DNA of 64,000 nt from Vicinamibacterales bacterium (GTDB taxonomy: Bacteria; Acidobacteriota; Vicinamibacteria; Vicinamibacterales; 2-12-FULL-66-21). Positions 1 through 13,214 of this stretch are shown here, piece by piece. The stretch lies in assembly GCA_036496585.1 (NCBI GenBank), contig DASXLB010000042.1, positions 186,001 through 250,000 on the forward strand. The letters are read 5' to 3'. The translations under genes were made by a program, and so were the position numbers. Every line of letters begins with the position of its first letter. Position 1 is the stretch's first letter. Below the pieces are notes generated by a model that was given only the letters and a program-made list of their open reading frames with translations, made no database searches and was not told where the DNA came from.

Positions 1-4
1 GACG

Positions 5-1854
5 GTGCCGACATCGAAACGCTCACACACAACTGAGTTGAACGCGCTACTGCAGCGCCGGATCATCATCGAGCGGGTCACTCCCGACGTGGACGAAGGG
101 CGGTTCCCCGCCAAACGGACGGTCGGCGAGGCGGTCGTGGTCGAGGCGGACGTGTTCGCCGACGGGCACGATCTGATCGCCGCGGCGCTGCTCTGGCGCC
201 GATGCGGCGCGTCCGACTGGAGCGAGACGCCGATGACGTCCCTCGGCAACGACCGATGGCGCGCCGCATTCGCCTGCGCCGAGTTCGCCGACTACGAATA
301 CACCGTCGAGGGCTGGATCGATCGCGTGGAGACGCTCCGCGCCTCGATCGCGAAGAAGGAGGCCGCCGGCCAGGACGCCCTCGTCGACCGCGAGGAGTTG
401 GCGATCGCCTCGACCGGCGCCGACCGTCAGCAGGCCAGCCGCTTTGGGCGTGTGCTGAGGGTCGCGGTCGACCGCGAGCGCGCCCGATTCGGCGCCTGGT
501 ACGAGATGTTCCCTCGTTCGGCCGGGACCGACCCGTCGCGCAGCGCCACGTTCGACGAGGCGGCGGCGCGCCTCCCCGATATCGCGGCGATGGGATTCGA
601 CGTCCTCTATCTACCGCCGATCCATCCGATCGGTCGCAGCTTCCGCAAGGGACGGAACAATGCGCTGGCCGCCGGGGCCGGCGATCCCGGGAGCCCGTGG
701 GCGATTGGCGCGTCAGAGGGCGGGCACACCGCGGTCGAGCCGGGGCTCGGCACGCTCGACGACTTCGATCGGTTCGTCGCCGCCGCCGCCCGGCACAACC
801 TCGAGATCGCGCTCGACATCGCGTTCCAGGCGTCGCCGGATCATCCCTACGTCCGTGAGCACCCGGACTGGTTCCGGCACCGTCCTGACGGCACCATCAA
901 GTACGCCGAGAACCCGCCAAAGAAGTATCAGGACATCTATCCATTCGACTTCGAGTCGGCGGACTGGCAGGCCCTGTGGCAGGAGCTGAAGGCGATCATC
1001 GACTTCTGGATCGCGCACGGCGTCAGGATCTTCCGGGTCGACAATCCCCACACCAAACCGCTGCCGTTCTGGCGTTGGGTCCTCGACGCCATCCGCCGCG
1101 AACACCCGGACGTGATCTTCCTCTCGGAGGCGTTCACCCGTCCGGCGATCATGCGCTACCTTGCCAAGATCGGCTTCTCGCAGTCGTATACGTATTTCAC
1201 GTGGCGCAATACCCGTCAGGAGATCGAGGCGTATTTCACCGAGCTGACGCAGACCCCGGTTCGCGAGTACCTGCGCCCGAACCTGTTCGCGAACACGCCC
1301 GACATCCTGCACGAGTACCTGCAGAGTGGCGGACGCGCGGCATTCGTCGCGCGCCTGGTTCTCGCCGCCACGCTCGGCGCCAGCTACGGTCTCTACAGCG
1401 GCTTCGAGCTGTGCGAGAACCTGCCGCTCAGGACGGGCAGCGAGGAATACCTCGATTCCGAGAAATATCAGATCAAGGTGCGCGATTTCAGCGCCGCCGA
1501 CAGTCTCGCCGGGTTGATCGCCTGCCTCAACCGGGTGCGCCGCGCCCACGCGGCGCTGCAGTTCGATCACGGGCTGCGCTTCCACGAGACCGACAACCCG
1601 CAGATCGTCTGCTACAGCAAGCGGGCGCCCGACGGCGCCGACCCGGTACTCGTGGTCGTCAACCTCGACCCGTTCAACATGCAGCACGGCCACGTCCGCC
1701 TGCCGCTCGCCGAGTGGCGCGTCGCGTCGGACGCCTGGTGCGAGGCACACGATCTGCTCTCGGGGGAAACCTATCGGTGGCAGGGCGAGTGGAACTACGT
1801 CCGCCTCGATCCGCCCGCCCGCGTGGCGCACGTCATCGCGCTGGCCTTCGAATC

Positions 1855-1858
<4 letters not shown>
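5..1858 (+). CDS. glgE: alpha-1,4-glucan:maltose-1-phosphate maltosyltransferase
   Basis: GlgE extends alpha-1,4-glucans with maltosyl units taken from maltose 1-phosphate in the cytoplasm. The 617-residue protein carries the family's N-terminal block ([11 protein letters not shown], near residue 33) followed by a GH13 barrel. The expected catalytic set is visible: nucleophile D346 in [10 protein letters not shown], acid/base E375 in FLSEAF and D433 in NTPDIL. The length is slightly below the usual 650-700 residues. The GTG at position 5 is only four bases from the window edge, so the true start could lie upstream. Its stop overlaps the treS start by four bases (ATGA), implying co-translation with the enzyme fusion that makes its substrate. 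Family assignment is secure; only the N-terminus is uncertain. Confidence 0.95.
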
Positions 1859-5130
<3,272 letters not shown>

Positions 5131-5192
5131 CGTTCGTGGCGGCCGGGCGCATCACGGTTCAGCGGCCGGGAGCGGTCGTGTTCAGAGCCTAG

Positions 5193-7901
5193 ATGGACAG
5201 GCCGGCTCGGATTCCGCCCAGTACTTACCGCTTGCAGGTGCACAGCGGCTTCACCCTCGACGCGGTGCGCGCGATCGTGCCGTATCTCGCGCACCTCGGC
5301 GTCGGCGCCGTCTACACTTCGCCCTACTTCGCCGCCGAGCCCGGCTCCACGCACGGCTACGACGTCACCAACCACAACCAGATCAACCCCGAGGTGGGTG
5401 GCGAGCGGGCGCATACGGCGTTCACCGACGCGGTGCGCGACGCCGGCCTTCAGCACATCGTCGACTTCGTGCCCAATCACATGGGCATCAGCACCGCCAC
5501 CAATCCGTGGTGGCGTGACGTGCTCGCGCACGGGCCGCGGTCTCCCTACGCGCGCTTCTTCGACATCGACTGGTATCCGTTCAAGATGGAGCTGCGGCGC
5601 AAGCTGCTGCTGCCGATCCTCGGCAATCAGTACGGGAAGGTGTTGGAGCGCGGCGAGCTGCAGCTCGAACGATCGGGGGATCCAGCCGCGTCGGCCGGCG
5701 GGAACGGGTTGGTCCTGCGCTATTTCGATCACCGGCTGCCGTTCACCCTTGACCGCGAGCTGAGCGACGAGGAACTGGCGCGGCTCAACGGCCTCCCCGG
5801 ACAGCCGCAGACGTTCGACGCGCTGCACGAGCTGCTCGAGGCCCAGGCCTATCGCCTCGCCTACTGGCGGACGGCCGCGCACGAGATTAACTACCGCCGA
5901 TTCTTCGACGTCAATACCCTCGCCGGCCTCCGCGTCGAGGATCCACCCGTCTTCGAGGCCATCCACGGGCTGCTCGCGCGTCTCGTCGCCGAGGGGCGCG
6001 TGACCGGTCTGCGCATCGATCATCCCGACGGCCTCTTCGATCCGGCCAAGTACTTCGCGATGCTGCAGAAGCTGGCGGGCGGCGTCTACGTCGTGGCCGA
6101 AAAGATCCTGTCGCGCGGCGAGCGGCTGCCACAGGGATGGGCCATCCATGGGACCACGGGCTACAACTTCCTGAACCAGGTGAACGGGCTGTTCGTCGAC
6201 GGCGCGAACACGCGGCGGCTCCGCCAGGTCTACGCCAAGCTGACCGGCCGCGAGCAGAGCTTCGACGAGCTGTTGTCGGAGGCGAAGCGGCTGATCATGG
6301 ACACGGCGCTGGCCAGTGAACTGACCGTGCTGGCGCACATGCTCGACCGGATCGGCGAGAGCAACCGCCGCTCGCGCGATTTCACGCTCAACAGCCTTCG
6401 CGACGCGCTGGTCGAGGTCGTTGCCTGCTTCCCGATCTACCGCACCTACGTCGACGCGCACGGCTGGATCCCGGACGACCGCGCCGCGGTCGAACGCGCG
6501 ATGGTCCGCGCCAGGCGCCGCAACCCGGCGATGGATGCCTCGCTCTTCGATTTCCTGCGCGAGGTGCTGCTGCCCCGCGATCCCGACGACGTGCTCGCGT
6601 CGGTGTACGAGCGCCGGGACGGCTATCCGCCGGCCGATCCATCGGAGAGCGCGGAACGACTCCGCTTCGCGATGAAGTTCCAGCAGTACACCGGTCCGCT
6701 CCAGGCCAAGGGGCTCGAGGACACCGCGTTCTACCGCTACAACCTGCTGCTCTCGCTGAACGAGGTTGGCGGCGATCCGTCGCAGGTCGGCGTCGGCGTG
6801 CCGGAGTTCCATGACCTGAACCTGCATCGCCGGCAGGCCTGGCCGTACGAAATGATCGCCACGGCGACCCACGACACCAAGCTCGGCGAAGACGTGCGCC
6901 CCCGCATCGACGTGCTCTCAGAGATTCCCGAGGAATGGGGCCGGGAGGCCGCGAAGTGGATGCGGATGGCGCGGCCGGCCAAGACCCTGGTCGACGGCGA
7001 ACCGGCGCCCGACAAGAACGACGAGTATCGCTTGTACCAGGTGCTGCTGGGAGCGTGGCCGCAGGGAGCGATCGACGAGGCCTTCGTCGAACGGATCCAG
7101 GCCTACATGGTCAAGTCGGTGAAGGAGGCCAAGCTGCGTTCGAGCTGGATCAATCCCGACGAACAGTACGAGCAGGCGGTGCGCAATTACGTGGCGCGCA
7201 TCCTCACCGGTCCGGAGTCGACGAGACTGCTGCCGTCCTTCGCGCCGTTCCAGGAGCGGATCGCGCGCGCCGGCCTGGTCAACTCCCTGTCGCAGTTGCT
7301 CCTGAAGCTGGCCTCGCCCGGGGTGCCCGACTTCTACCAGGGCACGGAGCTGTGGGATTTCAGCCTCGTCGATCCCGACAACCGCCGGCCGGTCGACTTC
7401 GAGGAGCGGGCGCGCCTGCTCGATCGAGTCGATGCGATCCTCTCGCTCGACGCCGACCAGCGCGCGGCGCCGATCGGCGCTGCGCTGCGCGCCTGGCGCG
7501 ACGGTGCGATCAAGATGCTGCTGACGACGGCAGGGCTGCGCCGGCGCGCCTCGTTCCCATCGCTTTTTCTCGACGGCGAGTACCTCCCGCTCGACACCGA
7601 TACGACCGCCGTCTCCGGACAGGCCGTGGCGTTCGCGCGTCTGCACGAGGGTGCCGCCGCCATCGCGATCGTGCCACGACTGGTCGCCCGGATGGTCGAC
7701 GCCCAGCACCCGATGCCGATCGGCGACATGTGGAAGACGTCGCGCGTGCTGTTGCCGGGGCCGCTCGCCGGACTCGTCTACCGCGACGTCTGCACCGGCG
7801 CCGTGATCAAGCCGGTGGCGGCCGCGGAGAACGCCTGGCTGTTCATCGGACAGGTGCTGAAGACGCTGCCGGTTGCGCTGCTCTTCGCCGAGCAGGCGTG
7901 A
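5193..7901 (+). CDS. treY: maltooligosyltrehalose synthase
   Basis: TreY converts the reducing-end glucose of maltooligosaccharides into a trehalosyl end, the first step of the TreY-TreZ trehalose route. The 902-residue protein starts with the family signature PSTYRLQVHSGFTL and carries GH13 catalytic residues D276 (GLRIDHPDG), E303 (VVAEKIL) and D561 (ATATHDTKLGEDVR). It lies 62 bases downstream of treS-mak on the same strand, so it is probably co-transcribed with it. TreZ is not in the window and may lie upstream of position 1. Together the three genes would connect trehalose, maltose 1-phosphate and alpha-glucan. Confidence 0.95.
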   Translation: MDRPARIPPSTYRLQVHSGFTLDAVRAIVPYLAHLGVGAVYTSPYFAAEPGSTHGYDVTNHNQINPEVGGERAHTAFTDAVRDAGLQHIVDFVPNHMGISTATNPWWRDVLAHGPRSPYARFFDIDWYPFKMELRRKLLLPILGNQYGKVLERGELQLERSGDPAASAGGNGLVLRYFDHRLPFTLDRELSDEELARLNGLPGQPQTFDALHELLEAQAYRLAYWRTAAHEINYRRFFDVNTLAGLRVEDPPVFEAIHGLLARLVAEGRVTGLRIDHPDGLFDPAKYFAMLQKLAGGVYVVAEKILSRGERLPQGWAIHGTTGYNFLNQVNGLFVDGANTRRLRQVYAKLTGREQSFDELLSEAKRLIMDTALASELTVLAHMLDRIGESNRRSRDFTLNSLRDALVEVVACFPIYRTYVDAHGWIPDDRAAVERAMVRARRRNPAMDASLFDFLREVLLPRDPDDVLASVYERRDGYPPADPSESAERLRFAMKFQQYTGPLQAKGLEDTAFYRYNLLLSLNEVGGDPSQVGVGVPEFHDLNLHRRQAWPYEMIATATHDTKLGEDVRPRIDVLSEIPEEWGREAAKWMRMARPAKTLVDGEPAPDKNDEYRLYQVLLGAWPQGAIDEAFVERIQAYMVKSVKEAKLRSSWINPDEQYEQAVRNYVARILTGPESTRLLPSFAPFQERIARAGLVNSLSQLLLKLASPGVPDFYQGTELWDFSLVDPDNRRPVDFEERARLLDRVDAILSLDADQRAAPIGAALRAWRDGAIKMLLTTAGLRRRASFPSLFLDGEYLPLDTDTTAVSGQAVAFARLHEGAAAIAIVPRLVARMVDAQHPMPIGDMWKTSRVLLPGPLAGLVYRDVCTGAVIKPVAAAENAWLFIGQVLKTLPVALLFAEQA

Positions 7902-7949
7902 CGATTCCGCCCCTGGCGGCCTCGGAGCTGCCCCGCGTGAGGGGTCGTG

Positions 7950-8873
7950 TCAGAAATACTGCGTCAGATTGACGCGTCCTCTCTTCAACAGCAACGGCTT
8001 GAACAGGTCCCCTGCCGTCGCGAGCCGCGCACGGACGTTGTCCAGGCGGAAGTCCTCGATCCGGACGCCGCCGTCGATTTCCTTCCAGGTCACGGGTGTC
8101 GACACACACGCGCGCGGATGCGGCCGGACCGAGTAGACAGAGGCCAGCGTGCGCCCCCAGGCGTTCTGGTTGTAGTCGACGAGGACCCGGCCCTTCGGCC
8201 GGTTGGCGACACGGTACTCCGACGTCAACAGCGTCGGGTGGCGCGCGGCGAGCTCCTGCGCCAGCGCCTTGGCGAACGTCCACACGTCCTTCTGCTGCGG
8301 CCCGCGCACGATCGGCACGTAAACGTGAATGCCCTTGGAACCGGTGGTCTTCGCCACCGCCGTCATCCTCAGCGCCTCGAGCGCCTGGTGGACGATCCGG
8401 GCGGCGTCGAGAACCTGACTCCAGGAAGCGCTGCCGGGATCGAGATCGAAATGGAGGTAGTCAGGCCGGTCCACGTCATCGCAGGTCGCATACCACTGGT
8501 TGAGATCGATGCAGCCGAGATTGATCACCCAGAGCAGCGACGGCAGATCGTCGATCATCGGGAAGTCGATGACCCCTTTCGATCCGTGGTCGATCCGGCA
8601 GACACGGATCCAGCCTGGACGCGGCGAGGGCGCGCGCTTCATGAAGAAGAACGCGCCGGCCGCGCCGTGCGGATACCGCTTCATCACCATCGCACGACCG
8701 CGGATATGCGGCAGCAGCAGCGGCGCCACGTCGGCGTAGTAGCGAATCAGGTCCCCCTTGGTGATCCCGAGCGAGGGCCAGAACGGCTTGTCGAGATTGG
8801 TCAGCTGCACGTCCTTCCCCTCGACGCGCAGCTTCGCCGACCCGGAGGCTGGAATGGCGACGCGCGTGCTCAC
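7950..8873 (-). CDS. ligD: stand-alone LigD-type polymerase/primase domain protein
   Basis: This 307-residue protein matches the polymerase domain of bacterial NHEJ ligase D, an archaeo-eukaryotic-primase-type polymerase that fills gaps at double-strand breaks with a preference for ribonucleotides. Metal-binding aspartates D143 and D145 lie in LHFDLDPG, D233 lies in VLVDYNQN, and the TTGSKGIHVYVP motif sits near residues 176-187. There is no ligase or phosphoesterase domain, so it is the stand-alone form; Ku and the ligase are not in this window. Its start overlaps the stop of the upstream unknown gene by four bases, so the two products are probably made together. It converges on treY. Confidence 0.9.
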   Translation of the reverse strand: MSTRVAIPASGSAKLRVEGKDVQLTNLDKPFWPSLGITKGDLIRYYADVAPLLLPHIRGRAMVMKRYPHGAAGAFFFMKRAPSPRPGWIRVCRIDHGSKGVIDFPMIDDLPSLLWVINLGCIDLNQWYATCDDVDRPDYLHFDLDPGSASWSQVLDAARIVHQALEALRMTAVAKTTGSKGIHVYVPIVRGPQQKDVWTFAKALAQELAARHPTLLTSEYRVANRPKGRVLVDYNQNAWGRTLASVYSVRPHPRACVSTPVTWKEIDGGVRIEDFRLDNVRARLATAGDLFKPLLLKRGRVNLTQYF

Positions 8874-9535
8874 CCGGTCACCCGGTTGATCGGTGCGAGC
8901 TTCGCCGGACGCGGCCCATGCCGTACGGCGCCTTCGACGGGCACATAGGCGAGCTCGTCACGCGCGCTGACGCAGCGCAGCATCAGGCCGCCGCGGCTCA
9001 TGTCGCCGCGGCCGACGAAGGCGACCGGAAAATGCAGGCGCGCGCCGAACACGTCGGTCAGCACGTCCACATACTTCGCCGACGCGATGCTGCCGAGCAG
9101 GACGACGTCGCAGTCGGGGCCGATCTCGTCGGCGAGCGCGCGCGCGCTGGCGAGGAGCGGACGCCGATAGCGCGGATCGTTGGCGGCGATGTCAACCGAA
9201 GCGAACGACCTGATCGCGTCCGCGGTGATCGCCGTTTCGGCGGGGCGCAGGCCGGCGGTCGGCGTGATGACGAGCGCGCCGCTGCCGACGAGGACGTTGC
9301 CGGGATCGGGCGGTCGCGCGAACGCCAGGGCGTAGGCGAGCTTCCCCCTGAAGTAGAGGCCGCTGACGAACGCGAACACCTCGCCCAGCGCTGCGCCACG
9401 GTCGCTGCGCAGCCGGAGCGCCAGGTCGAACTGCGCGTGGTCCGACAGCACCATCCTGGCGCGCCGTCCCGAGCAATTGGCCGGCGACAGCAGGAATATC
9501 CGTCCAGGCGGCCGCGGTGATCGACGCTTCGCCAT
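8870..9535 (-). CDS. protein of unknown function coupled to LigD polymerase
   Basis: I do not recognise this 221-residue protein. The ATG at 9535 (MAKRRSPRPPGRIFLL) was preferred over a longer reading to 9622 because the extra N-terminus would run into the divergent transporter gene. An N-terminal block has LLSPANCSGRRARMVLS, and the C-terminal half alternates hydrophobic strands with loops (VVLLGSIASAKYVDVL, then FPVAFVGRGDMSRGG), suggesting an alpha/beta fold. No transmembrane segment or signal peptide is seen. The four-base overlap with the LigD polymerase gene is the only functional clue and points to DNA end repair or a related DNA/nucleotide transaction, but this is inference. A GTATAC element at 9548-9553 lies between it and the divergent gene and could serve as a -10 in either direction. 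Confidence 0.75.
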   Translation of the reverse strand: MAKRRSPRPPGRIFLLSPANCSGRRARMVLSDHAQFDLALRLRSDRGAALGEVFAFVSGLYFRGKLAYALAFARPPDPGNVLVGSGALVITPTAGLRPAETAITADAIRSFASVDIAANDPRYRRPLLASARALADEIGPDCDVVLLGSIASAKYVDVLTDVFGARLHFPVAFVGRGDMSRGGLMLRCVSARDELAYVPVEGAVRHGPRPAKLAPINRVTG

Positions 9536-9588
9536 GCCATCGCGATCGTATACTCTCGCCACGCCCATGACATTCCTGTTGATGTCCC

Positions 9589-10833
9589 ATGCTGCCGTCA
9601 GTGCCGGCCGCTGAGCGGCCAACCGGCCGCTGGACGCTCGTCGCGCTGATTTCGACGGCGTCGTTCATCAACTATCTCGATCGCGGCAGCCTGGCGGTGG
9701 CGCTGCCGACGATCAGCAAGGAGCTGCACCTCGATCCGTTCCAGCAGGGCCTGGCGTTGTCGGCGTTCTTCTGGACCTACACCGCGATGCAGATCCCGAT
9801 GGGTCGGATGGTCGACCGCTACAACATCCGCACCCTCTATGCGCTGTCGTTCGGGCTGTGGTCGCTCGCGGCGGCGGCGACCGGGCTGGTCACCGGCCTG
9901 TGGACGCTGGTGGCGGCGCGCGTGCTGCTCGGTCTCGGCGAGTCGGTGTATCTGCCCGGCGGACTGAAGGTCGTCTCGCTGCACTTCCGATCCGAAGAGA
10001 CGGCGTGGCCGGCCGGACTCTTCGACCTCGGCACCAAGGTGGGCCTGGCGGTCGGAACGGCGGTCGACGTCTGGCTGCTCGTGCGGTACGGCTGGCGGAG
10101 TCTCTTCTTCAGGACAGGGCTCGCCGGCCTGTTGTGGCTGATTCCGTGGCTGATGTTCTATCCGGCCTCGCGGGGCACCGCGCCGGAGGTGCGACGGCGC
10201 ATCGACTGGCGCGCGCTGTTCCGCAGCCGTGCGCTGCTCGGCATCTGCCTCGGCTTCTTCTGCTGGGATTATTTCTGGTACTTCCTGATCTCGTGGCTCC
10301 CCAGCTACCTCAGCACGGTGCGGCACATGTCGCTCCCGAAGATCGCGCTGTTCGGCGGTCTGCCGTTCCTGATCTTCGCGGCTGCGGAGGCGGTCGGCGG
10401 CTGGACGGCCGGGACGATGATCCGGAAGGGACGGCCGCTCTCGGCGGTCACGAAGGGATACGTCGCCGCCGGCTTCGCCGTCGGACTCCTGATCATTCCG
10501 GCGGCAGTCGTCGACTCGTCGATCGCGTCGGTCGGTTTCCTGTTCGCCGCCTCGGTCGCCGGCATCGGCTGCGGCAGTCTGATCTCGATCCCCAAGATGT
10601 GCGCGCGTGAGGACGAACTGGCGCTGTGGGTCGGGATCATGAACGCCGCGGGGAACCTTGGCGGCGTCATCGCGCCGCTCGTCACCGGCGTCGTCATTCA
10701 GAAAACCGGCTCGTACGTCCCGGCCTTTCTCATCGTCGCGATGATCCTCGTGGTCGGGATTTTCGCCTACACGGTGGTCGTCCCGTCACTCGACGGCCTG
10801 TCCCAACCGCATTCCCGGCTGGCGCCTCTCTGA
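9589..10833 (+). CDS. MFS transporter, ACS-like family
   Basis: A 414-residue polytopic membrane protein with about twelve hydrophobic segments. The first span contains FINYLDRGSLAVALP, typical of the anion:cation symporter branch of the major facilitator superfamily (glucarate, galactonate and hexuronate carriers). The inter-helix motif GRMVDRYNIRTLYALS corresponds to MFS motif A. It is likely an inner-membrane proton- or cation-coupled carrier for an organic acid; the substrate cannot be read from sequence. It is alone on this strand, divergent from the LigD pair and convergent with the next gene. A TATACT at 9549-9554 is a possible -10. No convincing ribosome-binding site precedes the ATG, so an internal start such as the GTG at 9601 is possible. 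Confidence 0.88.
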   Translation: MLPSVPAAERPTGRWTLVALISTASFINYLDRGSLAVALPTISKELHLDPFQQGLALSAFFWTYTAMQIPMGRMVDRYNIRTLYALSFGLWSLAAAATGLVTGLWTLVAARVLLGLGESVYLPGGLKVVSLHFRSEETAWPAGLFDLGTKVGLAVGTAVDVWLLVRYGWRSLFFRTGLAGLLWLIPWLMFYPASRGTAPEVRRRIDWRALFRSRALLGICLGFFCWDYFWYFLISWLPSYLSTVRHMSLPKIALFGGLPFLIFAAAEAVGGWTAGTMIRKGRPLSAVTKGYVAAGFAVGLLIIPAAVVDSSIASVGFLFAASVAGIGCGSLISIPKMCAREDELALWVGIMNAAGNLGGVIAPLVTGVVIQKTGSYVPAFLIVAMILVVGIFAYTVVVPSLDGLSQPHSRLAPL

Positions 10834-10845
10834 CGTCGCCGCCGG

Positions 10846-11790
10846 TCAGCCCGCACTGAGGCTGTCGCGCAGCCATTCGAGATACACCTTCACGGTGTCG
10901 GACGCCGAGCGCTGAATCCGCCGGCGCAGCAGCGACGCTGCGGTCCCCGACAGATAACCCGACGTGGCGCGGCTGCCGGCGACGGCGTAGAAGCCGTTGC
11001 CATCCGCGGCGTCGTACAAGCCAATCACCAGCACGCCGGTGTCGAAGTAGCGGCTCGCGTACAGGTTCTTGTCGGCGATCCAGATCTCGCCCGGACGCGG
11101 CTTGTACAGAATCAGGTGGTGCAGGGTGAGGATCGCCACCGAGCCTGCCGGCGTCCACCCCCAGTAGAACATCTGGTCGGCTGAGGGCAGCGTCGCCGAC
11201 GGATAACGCTCGAGAAATCTCGCCAGTTCCGGCGAGAGCGCGGTCAGCGTCGTGGCCTTCTGCACGAGCGGCGCGACCGCCGCGGCGTTGCCGTGGGCGA
11301 TGTAGCCCGTCAACTCGGCCAACAGCATCCCGCGGAAGACCTCGTCGGCCCGCGACGGTTCGTGCTGGATCCGCGCCAGCAGGTCGGCCGAGACGCGCAT
11401 CGCGCACTTCTCGGCGGTGCATGCCTGCAGCGCCTGGCGGTCGGCGGCGTCGAGTGTCACGCCCGCCAGGCTTGCCGCCGATGGCGGCGTCGGGATCGGC
11501 TGCGCCATGCCGATCTCTGCCGACCGGCGGAAGTGATCGATGTTCTTCACCCAGTCGGCGAGCCGCTCCTTGCGGCCCGGCAACCGAATCGCGCCGACCG
11601 CAGACAGCTCATCGGCATCGAGCTTCACTCTCACCACCGGCTGGCCCTGACGGACCTGCCCGACCTCCGCGGCTGTGAAAGCAAGCCGGGTCGACAGCAG
11701 CTGCTCGGGATCGACGCCGGCCGTCTGCGCGGCGATTCCCGCACCGGCCAGGACGACGGCTCCGCAGACAAGCGATGACGGCATACGCAT
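10846..11790 (-). CDS. secreted protein of unknown function
   Basis: A 314-residue protein starting at the ATG at 11790, which gives a clear signal peptide (short basic start, hydrophobic VCGAVVLAGAGIAA, cleavage likely near residue 21). A longer frame to 11847 would bury the signal in a proline-rich extension and was not used. The mature part shows no family I recognise; it contains a CTAEKC pair of cysteines near residue 125 and a hydrophobic core (VAILTLHHLILYKP, DTGVLVIGLYDAADG). It is probably periplasmic or lipid-associated. It is co-oriented with fabH but separated from it by 368 bases of repeat-rich DNA, so it is likely its own transcription unit. It converges on the MFS gene with only 12 bases between stops. 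Confidence 0.75.
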   Translation of the reverse strand: MRMPSSLVCGAVVLAGAGIAAQTAGVDPEQLLSTRLAFTAAEVGQVRQGQPVVRVKLDADELSAVGAIRLPGRKERLADWVKNIDHFRRSAEIGMAQPIPTPPSAASLAGVTLDAADRQALQACTAEKCAMRVSADLLARIQHEPSRADEVFRGMLLAELTGYIAHGNAAAVAPLVQKATTLTALSPELARFLERYPSATLPSADQMFYWGWTPAGSVAILTLHHLILYKPRPGEIWIADKNLYASRYFDTGVLVIGLYDAADGNGFYAVAGSRATSGYLSGTAASLLRRRIQRSASDTVKVYLEWLRDSLSAG

Positions 11791-12135
11791 GATGACTGAC
11801 GCTAACAAGGCCGGGGGAGGTGGACTGTGCGAAATCGGCAGACTCAAGCCGCTGAGCGTCGCGCATGCCCAAGCTCAGCCAGGATGCGCCGTCTGAGACC
11901 GAGCGAGCGGCGCGAGGCGACAACCCGAGCTGCCGCGCGCGAAGCCGACGCGAGGCGTGACATCCGCGGCTATCTGCGAGCGAGCGCAGCGACGCGAGCC
12001 GTCGAGCCGTGACAACCCGACCTACCGCGAGCGAGCGGAGCGACGCGAGCCGAGCGACGCGAGCGAGCGGAGCGACGCGAGCCACGCGAACGGCGCGCGC
12101 CGACGAAGCGGCGCGCAAGAGAGCGTGTAGGGGAG
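11791..12135. repeat. GC-rich intergenic region with direct repeats
   Basis: No credible gene is seen in this stretch. It contains a 25-base unit at 12027-12051 repeated exactly at 12059-12083, with a third copy differing by one base at 11976-12000. The core reads GAGCGAGCGGAGCGACGCGA. The first two copies are 51 bases apart and share similar flanks (a TGACA-type segment before each), while the last two are 32 bases apart. Related fragments extend through 11900-12120. The open frames here are artefacts of the repeat. The spacing is too irregular for a CRISPR array; a dispersed intergenic repeat family is the simplest reading. Confidence 0.75.
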
Positions 12136-12158
12136 TCCGAGGGGCGAAGCCCCTCGGA
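12136..12158 (-). terminator. perfect hairpin directly after fabH
   Basis: A perfect 10-bp inverted repeat (TCCGAGGGGC, three-base loop, GCCCCTCGGA) begins one base beyond the fabH stop codon. Its position suggests a transcription terminator for the ruvCAB-fabH strand. There is no T-tract after it, so it may instead stabilise the 3' end of the mRNA. Confidence 0.5.
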
Positions 12159-13214
12159 TCATAACGACCAGCGCATCAGGATGGCGCCGACCGTGAAGCC
12201 GGCGCCGACCGACGCCAGCAGCACCAGGTCCCCCTTCTTCAGCCGGCCCTGCCGGCGCGCATCGGCGAGCGCCAGCGGAATCGTTCCGCCGGTGGTGTTG
12301 CCGTACAGTTCGAGGTTGATGACGACCCTCTCGTGATCGAGCCCCAGCCGTTCGGCTGCCGCCTCGATGATCCGGCGGTTGGCCTGGTGCGACACGAACA
12401 GATCGATATCCGACGCGTCGAGGCCGTTGCGCTCGAGCAGCCGCCGCGAGATCTCCTCGGTGTTCTTGACGGCGAACTTGAAGACCGTCGCCCCTTCCTG
12501 CTTCACGTAGTGCAGCCGCTTCTCGATGGTCTCCGTCGACGCCGGCAAGCGGCTGCCGCCGGCCGGCATGCAGAGCGCCGGACCGCCGCTGCCATCGATC
12601 TTGCCGGCGAAATCGATGATGTGCGGTTCGTCTGGGGCGGCGGGCGCCACGATCACCGCACCCGCGCCGTCGCCGAACAGCACGCAGGTGGCGCGGTCGG
12701 TGTAGTCGATGATGCTCGACATGACGTCGGCGCCCACCGCGAGCGCATAGTCGCAGTTGCCGGTCGCGACCATCTGCGCAGCGGTGTTCAGCGCATAGGT
12801 GAAGCCGGAACAGGCGGCGCCGAGGTCGAAGCCCCACGCGTTGGCCGCGCCGAGCTTGTCCTGCAGCACGCAGGCCGTGCTCGGAAAGATCGTGTCCGGT
12901 GTGGTCGTGCCGACGACGATGAAGCCGAGGTCGGCGGGGGTGATGCCGGCCTCCGCCATCGCCCCTTCGGCGGCGATCTTCGCCAGGTCGGACGTCGCGA
13001 CGCCGGCGTCGACGATGTGGCGCTCACGGATCCCGGTCCGCTGCAGGATCCACTCGTTGGAGGTGTTCACCATCCGCTCGAGATCGGCGTTGCTCAGCAC
13101 GCGCGGCGGCACATACGTCGACAGCCCGGCGATTCTGACGCGGCGGATCGGCGTCAGGGGGGAACTCAAGTCTCGCCGGGACCTGCGGGACCGGCTGGCG
13201 GTGTCATCTACCAA
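12159..13214 (-). CDS. fabH: beta-ketoacyl-ACP synthase III
   Basis: FabH condenses acyl-CoA (usually acetyl-CoA) with malonyl-ACP to begin fatty-acid synthesis in the cytoplasm. The thiolase-fold catalytic triad is complete: C135 in GAACSGF, H276 in SHQANRR and N306 in YGNTTGG. The 351-residue reading uses a TTG at 13214, which has a strong GAGGG ribosome-binding site seven bases upstream and overlaps the ruvB stop (TTGGTAG), implying coupled translation. This adds a basic, arginine-rich N-terminus compared with typical 320-335-residue FabH proteins. A second TTG at 13169 would give a more standard length but has no good ribosome-binding site. The gene follows ruvCAB, an unusual neighbour for a lipid enzyme. 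Confidence 0.92.
   Translation of the reverse strand: MVDDTASRSRRSRRDLSSPLTPIRRVRIAGLSTYVPPRVLSNADLERMVNTSNEWILQRTGIRERHIVDAGVATSDLAKIAAEGAMAEAGITPADLGFIVVGTTTPDTIFPSTACVLQDKLGAANAWGFDLGAACSGFTYALNTAAQMVATGNCDYALAVGADVMSSIIDYTDRATCVLFGDGAGAVIVAPAAPDEPHIIDFAGKIDGSGGPALCMPAGGSRLPASTETIEKRLHYVKQEGATVFKFAVKNTEEISRRLLERNGLDASDIDLFVSHQANRRIIEAAAERLGLDHERVVINLELYGNTTGGTIPLALADARRQGRLKKGDLVLLASVGAGFTVGAILMRWSL

Noticed and set aside
11976..12083. Possible CRISPR array
   Set aside because: Only three copies with unequal spacing (51 and 32 bases), low-complexity GC-rich units and no cas genes nearby.
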